A stretch of DNA of 64,000 nucleotides from Aminobacter aminovorans (GCF_900445235.1 NZ_UFSM01000002.1:186001-250000); one strand, 5' to 3'. Numbered from the stretch's first letter, positions 9,256 through 18,384 are shown. Program-made: numbers and translations. The notes: generated by a model from the sequence alone, not told the origin.

Positions 9256-9405
9256 GGCGCACCACGGACGCCCGAACACTTTCCAACAGTCAGTCAGTTC
9301 GGAGGCTGTTCCGGCATGGCGTCGGGTTGAATGATGCGCGTTAGCAAGCAACCACGCAAGCGTAGTCGTGCCTGGCGTCAGCCACCTCAGCGATGGCGCC
9401 TATCG

Positions 9406-9702
9406 TCAGTTGATTTCCGCGACAACCGTCCCCGACACTGGGTCCGTCACGCCGAGGTCGCCGCCGAGATCCTCGAGCGTGTCGCGAAAAGTGTCGAGAA
9501 GGCCTATCATCGATGGCCGCGCTGCAGCGAGACTATCCATGTCGGCCCACTCGCCGAGCATGCAGAACGTGCGCTCACTCGTCTTGATCAAGGCTCCCTT
9601 GCGAAAGCCCTTGGCGTTCAGCGAAATTTTCTCATGCGCTTCCACGAAGGCCTGTTCCTTACCTGGCTTAGTGCGGAAACGAACGATGTTGTAGGCAGTC
9701 AT
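9406..9702 (-). CDS. antibiotic biosynthesis monooxygenase (ABM)-like small protein
   Basis: The 98-residue protein starts at the ATG at 9702, with AGGAAG six bases upstream. The beginning (MTAYNIVRFRTKPGKEQAFV) and the later FCMLGEWADMDSLAAARPSM fit the dimeric alpha/beta-barrel fold of ABM-like proteins, in which a beta strand, a KPGKE turn and a helix open the domain. Such proteins are cofactor-free oxygenases or small-molecule-binding proteins. The gene follows the methyltransferase gene by 29 bases on the same strand, so the two are probably cotranscribed and act on one metabolite. The substrate is unknown. Confidence 0.7.
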   Translation of the reverse strand: MTAYNIVRFRTKPGKEQAFVEAHEKISLNAKGFRKGALIKTSERTFCMLGEWADMDSLAAARPSMIGLLDTFRDTLEDLGGDLGVTDPVSGTVVAEIN

Positions 9703-9731
9703 AGCTTCCTCCATTGGTTCGCAGTCATGGG

Positions 9732-10790
9732 CTAGGGACGAGCTTCCAAAACCATGTTGAACGGCGTCTCCGTTGCGCGGCGGAAGCGCTTGAAACCGCC
9801 ACTGGTCACGACTTTGCGCAGCCGCGCTTCGCCGGCCTGGGCTCCAAGCCCGAACCCTACTTCCTGCGACAGTGAGGCCGGCGTGCACACAAAGGTGGAG
9901 GCGGCATAATAGACGCGCCCCACGGGATTGAGGTTGGCGCTCAGGTGATCATGCGCGAACGGTTCAACGATCATCCAGGTGCCGTCGGGTCTCAGGGCAT
10001 CATGAACGTGTTTGGCGGCACCGGCCGGGTCGCCCATGTCGTGAAGGCAGTCAAAGAACGCAACGAAGTCGTAGGTGCCTGGAAAGGTCTTGGCGGCTGC
10101 GACTTCAAAGCGCGTGTTGGCGCTGACGCCTGCCTCCTCGGCGGCCTTTCTTGCACGCTCAATCGAAGGCTCGTGATAGTCGAAACCGGTAAAGCGAGAA
10201 TTCGGAAAAGCCCGCGCCATCAGCACAGTTGACGCACCGTGGCCGCACCCTACATCCGCGACCTCGGCGCCGCGCTCGAGTTTTGCCACGATACCGTCGA
10301 GAGCAGGGAGCCAGGAGTCGATCAGATTGGCATTGTAGCCTGGACGGAAGAACCGCTCCGTGCCGCGAAACAGGCAAGCACTGTGCTCATGCCAGGCAAC
10401 GCCCTTGCCAGACTTGAACGCGTTGCGGACCTTCTCCTCATCGAGCCAGAGCGTCGACAGAACCTCGAATGCACCCGCCATGAAGGCTGGGCTGTCCTCG
10501 TCAGCGAAAACAAGTTCCTGCTCGGCGTTGAGATAGAAGCGGTCGGTGCCCTCGTCATAGTCGATATAGCCGGCAGCCGCCTGTCCAGACAGCCATTCCC
10601 TGACCAAGCGCTCTTGGGTACCGGTGCCCTTGGCAAGCTCGCTCGCCGTCATCTTTCCGCCCTCACGCAAGGTCTTGAACAGGCCAAGCCTGTCGCCAAG
10701 CAGTACGCCTGCGCCAGTGGCGATCGCCCCGAGATCGCCGACCATCTTTCCCAGGAATGCGTCCAGTTTTGCCTGACCAGCGTCCGTCAT
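9732..10790 (-). CDS. SAM-dependent class I methyltransferase with N-terminal winged helix
   Basis: The 352-residue protein starts at MTDAGQAKLDAF, and the frame is open further upstream to 10865. Residues about 35-110 look like the winged-helix dimerisation domain of O-methyltransferase-like enzymes (KMTASELAKGTGTQERLVRE, then AAGYIDYDEGTDRF). The Rossmann methyltransferase core follows with motif I VADVGCGHGAST, FTGFDYHEPSIERA for the ribose-binding acidic residue, and FFDCLHDMGDP. Related proteins methylate small molecules. It probably forms an operon with the ABM-like gene and is divergent from a LysR regulator, an arrangement in which the regulator commonly controls its neighbour. Confidence 0.85.
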   Translation of the reverse strand: MTDAGQAKLDAFLGKMVGDLGAIATGAGVLLGDRLGLFKTLREGGKMTASELAKGTGTQERLVREWLSGQAAAGYIDYDEGTDRFYLNAEQELVFADEDSPAFMAGAFEVLSTLWLDEEKVRNAFKSGKGVAWHEHSACLFRGTERFFRPGYNANLIDSWLPALDGIVAKLERGAEVADVGCGHGASTVLMARAFPNSRFTGFDYHEPSIERARKAAEEAGVSANTRFEVAAAKTFPGTYDFVAFFDCLHDMGDPAGAAKHVHDALRPDGTWMIVEPFAHDHLSANLNPVGRVYYAASTFVCTPASLSQEVGFGLGAQAGEARLRKVVTSGGFKRFRRATETPFNMVLEARP

Positions 10791-10930
10791 CGAATCTCCC
10801 TTCGAGCTCGATCCTTGCCGCCACTGGCCGTCATGCTGACCAGGCAACATCGATCGGCTTGGCAACGTCCAAATTGCGGCAGCTGTTGAAGTTTACTTGA
10901 ACGCACGGGCGGTCGATAATGCCAAATTGT

Positions 10931-10945
10931 CATCGAAACGATGCA
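10931..10945. promoter_or_regulatory. candidate LysR-type box in the divergent promoter
   Basis: CATCGAAACGATG (10931-10943) is an inverted repeat with a 5-bp arm. It contains the T-N11-A spacing (T10933 to A10945) that LysR-type regulators recognise. It lies about 25 bases before the LysR start and 140 before the methyltransferase start. The motif is loose, so this is only a candidate. Confidence 0.3.
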
Positions 10946-10969
10946 GACGGCACATCGCGGAGGCTCATC

Positions 10970-11863
10970 ATGGAGATGCACGAGATCCGTTATTTCCTCG
11001 CCGCTTCCCACACGCTTAACTTTCATCGCGCCGCCGAACTCGTTCATGTCGGCCAGCCAGCGCTGACGCGGGCAATCCAAAAGCTGGAAGCCGAACTCGG
11101 GGGTTATCTATTTCATCGGGAAAAGACCCGGGTCCGGCTGACCGATTTCGGCTGCCTGATGCGGACCCACCTGGACGAGGTGTTCCAGCGCTCCGAAACG
11201 GCGAAAAGGACGGCAAGAAGCTTCCTGTCCCTGGAAGCCGCGGCACTGACACTGGGCGTCATGTGCACGATCGGCCCGCTACGCTTCGTCAGCTTCCTCA
11301 ACGACTTTCGCAATCGTCATCCGGGCATCGAAGTGACAGTGATCGAAGGCACAGCGAACGATCTGACCGACCTTTTGAAAGAAGGCGCGCTGGATATTGC
11401 TCTTTTGGCGAGGCCTGAGCCGTTCGACCACGGGCTGAAGGCGGAATGCGTCTACCGCGAGAGCTTCGGCCTGGCCTTTTCGACCGGCCATCCGTTTGAG
11501 ATGCGCAACACGCTTCATCTTAGCGACGTCCAGGGTGAGACCTATCTGGAGCGCATCAACTGCGAGTACGGCGATCATATAGACGGGCTTTGCCGAAACA
11601 TCGGCTTCGATATTCAAAGCGCCTTTCGCAGCGAGCGCGAGGACTGGATCTTGGCGATGATTGCTGCTGGCATGGGCATCTGCTTCATCGCGGAGTATTC
11701 CACCGGCCATCCAGGGGTCTGCTATAGGCCCGTTGTCGACCCTGAAGTCATACGCGAGGTGTCGTTGGTATCGGTGGCCGATCGCTCGCATTCACCTGCT
11801 GCCACGGCTTTTGTTGCGGCAGTGCGAGAGCACGACTGGCAACGGCTCAGTACTGATGCCTGA
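10970..11863 (+). CDS. LysR-family transcriptional regulator
   Basis: The 297-residue protein has the standard LysR layout. An N-terminal winged helix-turn-helix covers residues 1-60 (EIRYFLAASHTLNFHRAAEL, then VGQPALTRAIQKLEAELG, LFHREKTRVRLTDFG). A linker helix and a periplasmic-binding-protein-like effector domain with TIGPLRFVSFLNDFRNRHPG follow. An upstream GTG/ATG frame to 10919 adds non-conserved residues, so the ATG at 10970 (or 10976) is preferred. It is divergent from the methyltransferase/ABM pair and probably controls it in response to an unknown ligand. Confidence 0.9.
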   Translation: MEMHEIRYFLAASHTLNFHRAAELVHVGQPALTRAIQKLEAELGGYLFHREKTRVRLTDFGCLMRTHLDEVFQRSETAKRTARSFLSLEAAALTLGVMCTIGPLRFVSFLNDFRNRHPGIEVTVIEGTANDLTDLLKEGALDIALLARPEPFDHGLKAECVYRESFGLAFSTGHPFEMRNTLHLSDVQGETYLERINCEYGDHIDGLCRNIGFDIQSAFRSEREDWILAMIAAGMGICFIAEYSTGHPGVCYRPVVDPEVIREVSLVSVADRSHSPAATAFVAAVREHDWQRLSTDA

Positions 11864-11973
11864 GGCTGGATGGCTGTGTCTCAACAGGTCAAAGACGCCG
11901 AGAGCGGTGACCGGCTCAAGCACTTTCGGTTCTCTGACAGGGGAAGGATGTCCGGGCTTTCAATAGCCGCGAA

Positions 11974-11994
11974 GCCGAGCGGCTGACGCTCGGC
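11974..11994. terminator. hairpin between convergent LysR and HisD-like genes
   Basis: GCCGAGCG and CGCTCGGC form a perfect 8-bp GC-rich stem around a 5-base loop, about midway between the two convergent stop codons. It could stop transcription from both sides. No T-run is present on either strand. Confidence 0.45.
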
Positions 11995-12080
11995 CGGCCG
12001 CCCCGATCTCGGCTTTGATCATCCCGTCTCGCGGCCGCATCGAAGGGGACGCAATGCTCCCGTTTGCCATCCGGGAACCT

Positions 12081-13370
12081 TCAACCAAGCTGCATGCGCT
12101 CCATGCGCAGAGCGGCGGCGCGACGATGCCCTTCCAGCCCCTCGCTGGCGCTCTGGCGGATCGCCGCCGGTGCGACGGCCTCGACGCCGGAGCGCTCCAG
12201 CCACTGATGGGTGCAGACTTTGACGTAGGAGCCAACCCAGAGGCCGCCGGTGTAGCGCCCGGCGCCCATGGTCGGCAAAGTGTGGTTAGTGCCGCAGCAT
12301 TTGTCGGAATAGACGACGCTCGCCATGGTGCCTATGAACAGCGAGCCGTAATTACGCAACCGCTTGGCTGTGGCATGCGGGTCGATGGTGTGGATCTGCA
12401 GGTGCTCGGCGGCGATGAAATCGGAATAGCCCAACATCGCCGCCTCGTCATCACAGACGACGATCTGGCCGTAGTCGCGCCAGGCGGGTGCTGCGACATT
12501 GGCGGTTGATAGACCTGCGAGTTGACGTTCGACCTCCATCAGCGTGTCCTGAGCCAGTTTCGGATCGGTGGTGATCAAGCCGACACGCGTACGCACATCG
12601 TGCTCGGCCTGCGCCAAGAGGTCGGTGGCGATCATGGCAGCGTCGCCCGAGGCGTCGGCGACGATAAAGATCTCGCTCGGCCCGGCGAGTTGGTCGATGC
12701 CGACCGACCCGAAAACCTGGCGCTTGGCTTCGTTGACGTAGGCATTGCCGGGGCCAACGATCTTGTCGACGGCAGGAATGGTCTCGGTGCCGTAGGCCAT
12801 GGCGGCGATCGCCTGGGCACCGCCAACGCGGAATATGCGGTCCGCTCCGGAGAGGTGACATCCAGCGATCATCGACTGATGCGCGTTCGGCGGCAGGCAA
12901 GCGATGACCTCGTCGCAGCCAGCCACCTTCGCTGGCACGATGGTCATGACGGGCGCCGACAGCAGCGGATAGCGTCCTCCAGGCACATAGGCACCAATGC
13001 GGGCGATTGGTATGACACGATGGCCTAGATGCAGGCCCGGCAGGGGTTCGACCTCGAGCGGGAGCATGGTCGCCAGTTGCGCTACGGCGAAGGCGCGCAC
13101 ACGCTCGATGGCAAAACGTGTATCGGCAGCGGTCTGCGGATCAAGTGCTGCCACAGCCGCCTCCCGCTCGGCCATGGAGACCTCGAAGTGCGCGACCTCG
13201 GCGCGGTCGAAGGTGCGGCTGTACTCACGCAAAGCCTCGTCGCCGCGCTCGCGCACACCGGCAAGCACGCTTTTCACCGTTTGCTCGATCTCGCCGGCAT
13301 CGGCCACGGCGGTGGGGCTCGGAGCCTTGAGATGATGGATGCGGGCGGCGATTTCGGATGGAAGCTGCAT
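12081..13370 (-). CDS. histidinol dehydrogenase family protein (HisD paralogue)
   Basis: The 429-residue zinc- and NAD-dependent dehydrogenase is homologous to HisD. It shows the signature segment GPGNAYVNEAKRQVFG followed by LAGPSEIFIVADA. The catalytic and metal-binding positions are kept: QAEH in the 260 region, AAEHLQIH for the Glu-His pair, an Asp in YSDKCCGTNHTLPT, and a C-terminal His in EGLEGHRRA. Its context is not a his operon. It is divergent from an XRE-cupin regulator and next to a Pot-type importer, an arrangement used by catabolic HisD paralogues such as sulfopropanediol dehydrogenase (HpsN). It therefore probably oxidises an imported alcohol, with the substrate unknown. The start at 13370 (MQLPSEIAAR) fits the family. 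Confidence 0.85.
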   Translation of the reverse strand: MQLPSEIAARIHHLKAPSPTAVADAGEIEQTVKSVLAGVRERGDEALREYSRTFDRAEVAHFEVSMAEREAAVAALDPQTAADTRFAIERVRAFAVAQLATMLPLEVEPLPGLHLGHRVIPIARIGAYVPGGRYPLLSAPVMTIVPAKVAGCDEVIACLPPNAHQSMIAGCHLSGADRIFRVGGAQAIAAMAYGTETIPAVDKIVGPGNAYVNEAKRQVFGSVGIDQLAGPSEIFIVADASGDAAMIATDLLAQAEHDVRTRVGLITTDPKLAQDTLMEVERQLAGLSTANVAAPAWRDYGQIVVCDDEAAMLGYSDFIAAEHLQIHTIDPHATAKRLRNYGSLFIGTMASVVYSDKCCGTNHTLPTMGAGRYTGGLWVGSYVKVCTHQWLERSGVEAVAPAAIRQSASEGLEGHRRAAALRMERMQLG

Positions 13371-13465
13371 GGTTCTGTTCCGGATGACTGCGGTTTCATG
13401 TCGAGAGTGAGGGACGGCGACCCTCGACACAATCGGACTGCGGGCGATCGTCTAGTATTCTAACC

Positions 13466-13478
13466 GGTCGATGCTACC
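13466..13478. promoter_or_regulatory. half-site of the palindrome found at 14072
   Basis: GGTCGATGCTACC repeats the left half (GGTCGAT) of the 16-bp palindrome at 14072-14087 and ends in CC like it. It sits 22 bases before the XRE-cupin start codon, within the region shared with the divergent HisD-like gene. It is a plausible autoregulatory site. Confidence 0.35.
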
Positions 13479-13500
13479 ATCCCGACCCAAAGGAGCTGCC

Positions 13501-14049
13501 ATGTCGCAAATCGGGGAACATCTGCGCGAGCTGCGCCGTCGACGCCATCTCGGCATCAGGGAGCTGGCGACACGCTCGGGGATCTCGCATTCCACCATCT
13601 CGCTGATCGAGCGCGACCGCATCAGCCCGTCGGTCGACACACTGAGCGCTATCCTCGATGCACTCGGCACGACCTTGCCGGGGTTCTTCTCCGGCATCAC
13701 CTCGGTGGTGCCGTCATCGCCATTCTATTCGGCGCGGGATTGCATTGAGATTGGCAACCACGACTCGATCTCCTACCGCATGTTAGGTGTGAACTTCCCG
13801 AACCGCACCTTATTGATGCTGCATGAGACCTATGCACCGGGCGCCGATACCGGCGAGGCTTTCAGCCACCAAGCCCAGGAAGCGGGCTTTGTCATGACCG
13901 GAGCAGTGGAGATTACCGTAGGCAGCGAAAGCCGAGTGCTCATGCCCGGCGACGGTTACTATTTCGACAGCCGTTCGCCGCATCGCTTCCGCAATGCCAG
14001 CGACGAGCCGAGCCAGATCATCAGCGCAGTAACGCCACCAACTTACTAA
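13501..14049 (+). CDS. XRE-family regulator with C-terminal cupin domain
   Basis: The 182-residue protein has an N-terminal Cro/C1-type helix-turn-helix (residues 5-60; LRELRRRRHLGIRELATRSG, SHSTISLIERDRISPS) and a cupin_2 beta barrel (about residues 105-178; MTGAVEITVG, MPGDGYYFDSRSPHRFRN). This is the PuuR-like architecture in which the cupin senses a small molecule, often an amine or its breakdown product. AAAGGAG lies 6 bases before the ATG at 13501, which fixes the start. It is divergent from the HisD paralogue and directly upstream of the importer genes, so it is the likely controller of both. Matching sequence elements upstream and downstream of the gene support this. Confidence 0.9.
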   Translation: MSQIGEHLRELRRRRHLGIRELATRSGISHSTISLIERDRISPSVDTLSAILDALGTTLPGFFSGITSVVPSSPFYSARDCIEIGNHDSISYRMLGVNFPNRTLLMLHETYAPGADTGEAFSHQAQEAGFVMTGAVEITVGSESRVLMPGDGYYFDSRSPHRFRNASDEPSQIISAVTPPTY

Positions 14050-14071
14050 GAGGTGTCGGCGGCCAAGATTC

Positions 14072-14087
14072 GGTCGATATATCGACC
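14072..14087. promoter_or_regulatory. 16-bp perfect palindrome upstream of the importer operon
   Basis: GGTCGATATATCGACC is perfectly symmetric. It lies in the 126-base gap between the XRE-cupin gene and the binding-protein gene, 89 bases before the latter's ATG. A half-site recurs at 13466. Best explanation: operator of the neighbouring XRE-cupin regulator. Confidence 0.5.
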
Positions 14088-14175
14088 AGCGCCTTACCCA
14101 ACGGCATCAGGCCTGTTGCCCTCACCTCAGTTGTGCTCTTGTTATCCGGTCCAGAGGTGGAAAAAGGATAAGAAC

Positions 14176-15228
14176 ATGACTTTCAAAAGGACAATCAGCA
14201 CGATCGGTGCGGCGGGCATGGCACTTTCGCTCGTAGCGGGTGCGGCGTCGGCACGCGATCTGACCGTCGTTTCCTGGGGCGGCAACTACCAGGACGCGCA
14301 GAAGAAGATCTATTTCGAACCCTATGCCCAGAAGCTAGGCAAGCCGGTGCTCGACGAAAGCTGGGACGGCGGCATTGGCGTGATCGCTGCCAAAGTGAAG
14401 GCCGGCGAGCCCAATTGGGATGTGGTGCAGGTCGAAACGGAAGAACTTGAGCTCGGCTGCACAGACGGCTTCTACGAAAAGATCGACTGGGACAAACTCG
14501 GCGGCAGGGACAAGTTTCTGGCGGCGGGCGCGCATGACTGTGGCGTCGGCGCCATCGTCTGGTCGACCATGCTGAGCTATGACGGAGATAAGCTGAAGGA
14601 CACGGTGCCAACCTCCTGGGCCGATTTCTGGGACACCGAGAAATTCCCAGGCAAGCGTGGCCTACGCCGCGGGCCGAAGTACTCGCTCGAATTCGCATTG
14701 ATGGCCGACGGTGTGAAGCCGGCGGATGTTTACACAGTGCTGCGCACGCCGGAAGGCGTCGACCGTGCCTTCAAGAAGCTCGACGAGATTAAGAAGGACG
14801 TGGTCTGGTGGGAAGCAGGTGCCCAGCCGCTGCAGCTACTCGCCTCCGGCGAAGTGGTGATGACGACCGCTTATAACGGCCGCATCTCGGGCATAAACAA
14901 GACCGAAGGCAAGCACTTCAAGGTGGTCTGGCCGGGCAGCATCTACGCCATCGACAGCTGGGTGGTGCTGCGCAACAGCCCCAACAAGGACGATGCGATG
15001 AACTTCATCGCCTTTGCCAGTGCGCCAGAAAACCAGTCCAAGCTGCCGGAATACATCGCTTATGGCCTGCCGCAGAAGGAGGCGGCGGCGGCAGTGCCTG
15101 CCAACCTCGCCGCCGACCTGCCGACGGCCGAGACCAATCTGGTGGACGCGGTCGCGCTCGATGGTGCATTCTGGGTCGACAACGTCGAAGAGCTGACCAG
15201 CCGGTTCAACGCCTGGCTGGCGCAGTAA
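14176..15228 (+). CDS. spermidine/putrescine-type ABC transporter substrate-binding protein (PotD-like)
   Basis: The 350-residue periplasmic protein has a Sec signal peptide (MTFKRTISTIG, then a hydrophobic stretch to AGAASA, cleavage after about residue 25). The extracellular solute-binding family 1/PotD fold begins with LTVVSWGGNYQDAQ, and WDVVQVETEELELGC and FPGKRGLRRGPKYSLEFAL are further family landmarks. AAGGATAAGAAC precedes the ATG. It binds and delivers a small cationic or polar solute to the membrane complex encoded by the three genes downstream. It is clearly paralogous to the binding protein at 46147, sharing the WDVVQVET, FPGKRG/WPGKRG and RKGPKY-like segments. Confidence 0.92.
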   Translation: MTFKRTISTIGAAGMALSLVAGAASARDLTVVSWGGNYQDAQKKIYFEPYAQKLGKPVLDESWDGGIGVIAAKVKAGEPNWDVVQVETEELELGCTDGFYEKIDWDKLGGRDKFLAAGAHDCGVGAIVWSTMLSYDGDKLKDTVPTSWADFWDTEKFPGKRGLRRGPKYSLEFALMADGVKPADVYTVLRTPEGVDRAFKKLDEIKKDVVWWEAGAQPLQLLASGEVVMTTAYNGRISGINKTEGKHFKVVWPGSIYAIDSWVVLRNSPNKDDAMNFIAFASAPENQSKLPEYIAYGLPQKEAAAAVPANLAADLPTAETNLVDAVALDGAFWVDNVEELTSRFNAWLAQ

Positions 15229-15324
15229 GGACATCAACACGAAAGGGAGCCCGTGGGTTGCGGGTTCCCTTTGTGCCTCCCCGGCATCGCCGAGGGAGGG
15301 GTCAACGCCTGCTGCGAGGGACAT

Positions 15325-16389
15325 TTGTCGGCTTTCATCAATCTCGAACGCATCTCCAAATCCTTCGGCTCGTTCAAGGTGGTCGACGAGCTCGATCTGG
15401 AGATCGCACAGGGCGAATTCCTGAGCCTGCTAGGCCCGTCCGGCTCGGGCAAGACGACGATCCTTATGATGCTCGCTGGCTTCGTCGAGCAGACCAGTGG
15501 GGCGATCAAACTCCAAGGCCAACGCATCGACCATTTGCCGGCGCATCGGCGCAATATGGGCGTGGTGTTTCAGAACTACGCACTGTTTCCGCATATGACG
15601 GTGGCGGAGAATGTCGCCTTTCCGCTGATCATGCGCGGCATGCCGAAGGCGGAGGCCGCCGAGCGAGTCGCACGCGCCATCGACATGGTGCAACTCACGC
15701 ACATCAAGGATCGCAAGCCGGCGCAGCTTTCAGGCGGGCAACAGCAACGCGTGGCATTGACCCGCGCGCTGGTGTTCGAGCCGAGCGTAGTGTTGATGGA
15801 CGAGCCACTTGGCGCGCTCGACAAGCAGTTGCGCGAGCACATGCAGTTCGAACTGCGCGAGCTGCACCGGCGGTTGGGGCTAACCATCGTCTTCGTCACG
15901 CATGACCAGGGCGAAGCCCTGACGATGTCCAACCGCATCGCCGTGTTCAATGCCGGCCGGATCGAGCAATTGGCATCGCCCGAGGCGATCTACGACCGCC
16001 CGGAGACACGCTTCGTCGCCGAGTTCATCGGCGAGACCAACATGTTTGCCGGCAAGGTGGAGGCACGCGACGGCGAGCGAGCGAAGATCAGGCTCGATGC
16101 AGGCCCGATGGTGGAGGCCAACCTGACATCGGAGTTTGCCAGCGGTGCTGGGGCACTTGTAAGCGTACGCCCCGAACGGGTGCGGCTCGCCGAGACTTCA
16201 AACGCGGCGAACGCCATACCGGTCAAGGTGCTCGACACCGTCTACCAGGGCGACCATCTCCGCGTGCGGCTCGTCGGCAGCGGCGTCGAGATGGTCGCAA
16301 AGCTTGAGCGCACGGCCCGCGCCTGGGCCGTCGGCGCAGAGGCGTTCGCTACCTTCGACCCCGACGAATGCACGGTGATCGCGCCATGA
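15325..16389 (+). CDS. ABC transporter ATP-binding protein (PotA-like)
   Basis: This cytoplasmic ATPase powers the importer. Walker A is GPSGSGKTT, the Q-loop FQNYALFPHMTV, the ABC signature [15 protein letters not shown] and Walker B VVLMDEPLGALD with the H-loop in VFVTHDQGEALT. A C-terminal TOBE-type regulatory domain begins around residue 270. The only well-placed start is TTG at 15325, preceded by GCGAGGGA. Extending to 15253 adds cysteine-rich residues unlike the family. It ends in an ATGA overlap with the permease gene. Confidence 0.92.
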   Translation: MSAFINLERISKSFGSFKVVDELDLEIAQGEFLSLLGPSGSGKTTILMMLAGFVEQTSGAIKLQGQRIDHLPAHRRNMGVVFQNYALFPHMTVAENVAFPLIMRGMPKAEAAERVARAIDMVQLTHIKDRKPAQLSGGQQQRVALTRALVFEPSVVLMDEPLGALDKQLREHMQFELRELHRRLGLTIVFVTHDQGEALTMSNRIAVFNAGRIEQLASPEAIYDRPETRFVAEFIGETNMFAGKVEARDGERAKIRLDAGPMVEANLTSEFASGAGALVSVRPERVRLAETSNAANAIPVKVLDTVYQGDHLRVRLVGSGVEMVAKLERTARAWAVGAEAFATFDPDECTVIAP

Positions 16390-17573
16390 TGTCGTCGGCA
16401 ACGCGCGCAAGACTGACGGCGCTGGGACTGATCACACCGCTGATGGCGTTCTTGCTGGTGTTCTTCGTCTGGCCCCTGGCAACGATGATGATGGCTTCGG
16501 TCACTGACGGTACGGTGCGCGGCGTGCTGCCGCAAACGGCCACGGTGTTGGCGGAATGGGATGGGGCTAGCCCGCCAAACGCGGAAATGTCGGCGGCATT
16601 GGTGACCGACCTGCGCATGCCGGTCGACTCACTCGCCTTCGGCGACGCAGTGCGGCGGCTGAACAGCGAGCTTTCGGGTTTCCGCTCGCTGATGTCGCGC
16701 ACCGCAAGTGCTGCCAAAGGCGCAGCCGAAGGCCAGGCCCTCGACCTCGTTGCCATCGACCCACGCTGGGGCGATGCCAAATACTGGCTGGCGATGAAAC
16801 GCGCCATGCCGCTCTACACCGACCGCTATCTGCTCGCCGCTGTCGACCTTGAACGCGACGCCAGCGGCGATGTCGCGCGGCTCGATGCCAGCACGTCGGC
16901 CAACCGTCAGATCATGCTGCGAACCTTCCTCATCGCCGCGTCTGTGACGCTGTTGTGCGCGGCGATCGGGCTACCCTATGCGCTGATCGCCGCGGCGAGC
17001 AAGGGGTGGGTGCGCGCGATACTATTGATCGCGGTGCTGTTGCCGCTGTGGACGTCACTTCTGGTGCGCACAGCAGCCTGGTTCATCCTGTTGCAGAACG
17101 AAGGCCTGATCAACGACGCGCTCAAGACAATCGGCTTGATCAGCGAACCGCTGCCGCTGATCTTTAACCGCACCGGCGTCATCATCGCCATGACGCACGT
17201 GCTTTTGCCGTTCATGGTGCTGCCGATCTACAGTGGCCTGCTGACCATCCCGGCGAACCTGATGCCGGCAGCGGCCTCGCTCGGTGCGTCGCGACTCAAG
17301 GCATTCCGGTATGTGCTGTTGCCACTCGCTTTCCCCGGTCTCATGTCCGGCTCGCTGCTCGTGTTCATGGTGGCGCTCGGTTATTACATCACGCCGGCAC
17401 TTGTCGGCGGCGCCAACGACCAGATGATCAGCTCGGTCATCGCCTTCTTCGCCACAGGCACGGCCAATTGGGGCATGGCCGGGGCGCTCGGCCTTATCCT
17501 GCTTGTCGTCACAACGGTGCTCTATCTTGTCTATGGCAGACTTTCTCGCTCACCGACGATGGTGGCGACATGA
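16386..17573 (+). CDS. ABC transporter permease (PotB-like) with large periplasmic insertion
   Basis: The 395-residue inner-membrane permease belongs to the binding-protein-dependent transport family. After the first membrane helix (residues about 12-36) there is a non-hydrophobic insertion of roughly 120 residues with a WDGASPP segment, LNSELSGFRSLMSR and IDPRWGDAKYW. The usual five-helix core follows, with the EAA loop near AASLGASRLKAFRYVLLPLA. Ordinary PotB proteins are about 280 residues. The same insertion is present in the permease at 47275, so it is a subfamily trait and not an assembly artefact. ATGA overlaps join it to the genes on both sides. Confidence 0.9.
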   Translation: MMSSATRARLTALGLITPLMAFLLVFFVWPLATMMMASVTDGTVRGVLPQTATVLAEWDGASPPNAEMSAALVTDLRMPVDSLAFGDAVRRLNSELSGFRSLMSRTASAAKGAAEGQALDLVAIDPRWGDAKYWLAMKRAMPLYTDRYLLAAVDLERDASGDVARLDASTSANRQIMLRTFLIAASVTLLCAAIGLPYALIAAASKGWVRAILLIAVLLPLWTSLLVRTAAWFILLQNEGLINDALKTIGLISEPLPLIFNRTGVIIAMTHVLLPFMVLPIYSGLLTIPANLMPAAASLGASRLKAFRYVLLPLAFPGLMSGSLLVFMVALGYYITPALVGGANDQMISSVIAFFATGTANWGMAGALGLILLVVTTVLYLVYGRLSRSPTMVAT

Positions 17574-18379
17574 GCGGCCAGACCAGTCCGATCCTGCGCA
17601 CTGCCCAGATCGTGTTCGGCGTCGCCGTCGTGTTCTTCCTGCTGGCGCCAATCGTCGCCATCCTGCCGCTCGCCTTCAACTCCAGCGTATTCCTTAACTA
17701 CCCTATTGAATCCTTCTCTTCGCGCTGGTTCGGCGAGTTGCAAAGCAACGACATGTGGCGGCGCTCGATCGTCAACAGCCTGATCATCGGCTCCGGCGCG
17801 ACCATTGTCTCCACCGTGCTGGGCACGCTGGCGGCACTCGGGCTGCGCAGCAGCCAGCTCCCCTTCGCCAGTGCTATCCGCACCACCTTCCTGATGCCGA
17901 TGGTGGTGCCGGCAGTGGTGCTTGGCGTCGGCATGCAGATGCTTTACGGCCGGCTCGGGCTCGCCAATTCCTACCTCGGCGTCATCGTGGCCCACGCAGT
18001 GCTGTGCATCCCCTTCGTGCTTGTCAGCGTGTCGGGATCTCTCAATGCCATGGACCCGTGGCTGGAGCGGGCGGCGGCCAGTCTGGGGGCTTCGCCGACG
18101 CGGGTGTTCCGGCGCGTAACTATGCCTATCATCATGCCCGGCATGCTGACGGGGGCGGTGTTCGCCTTCGCCACCTCGCTCGACGAGGTGGTGCTGACAC
18201 TGTTCGTCGCCGGTCCCAACCAGCGCACGCTGGCCCGGCAGATGTTTGCCAGCATCCGCGAGAACATCAGCCCGGCAGTGGCGGCTGCGGCCTTCCTGAT
18301 GATTGTCGGCACGCTTTGCATTGCGGGCCTTGTCGGCTTCCTGCGCTGGCGCAGCCAGAAGGCGCTGAAGCCTGCGTAG
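17570..18379 (+). CDS. ABC transporter permease (PotC-like)
   Basis: The 269-residue second permease subunit has six membrane helices and the EAA loop (ERAAASLGASPTRVFRRVTM) that contacts the ATPase. It starts at the ATG overlapping the preceding stop. It pairs with the PotB-like subunit to form the channel and is the last gene of the importer operon, followed by a hairpin. Confidence 0.92.
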   Translation: MSGQTSPILRTAQIVFGVAVVFFLLAPIVAILPLAFNSSVFLNYPIESFSSRWFGELQSNDMWRRSIVNSLIIGSGATIVSTVLGTLAALGLRSSQLPFASAIRTTFLMPMVVPAVVLGVGMQMLYGRLGLANSYLGVIVAHAVLCIPFVLVSVSGSLNAMDPWLERAAASLGASPTRVFRRVTMPIIMPGMLTGAVFAFATSLDEVVLTLFVAGPNQRTLARQMFASIRENISPAVAAAAFLMIVGTLCIAGLVGFLRWRSQKALKPA

Positions 18380-18384
18380 ACAAA

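Noticed and set aside
12015..13463. Long plus-strand frames opposite the HisD-like gene
   Set aside because: Typical antisense shadows of a high-G+C gene, with no family signatures.
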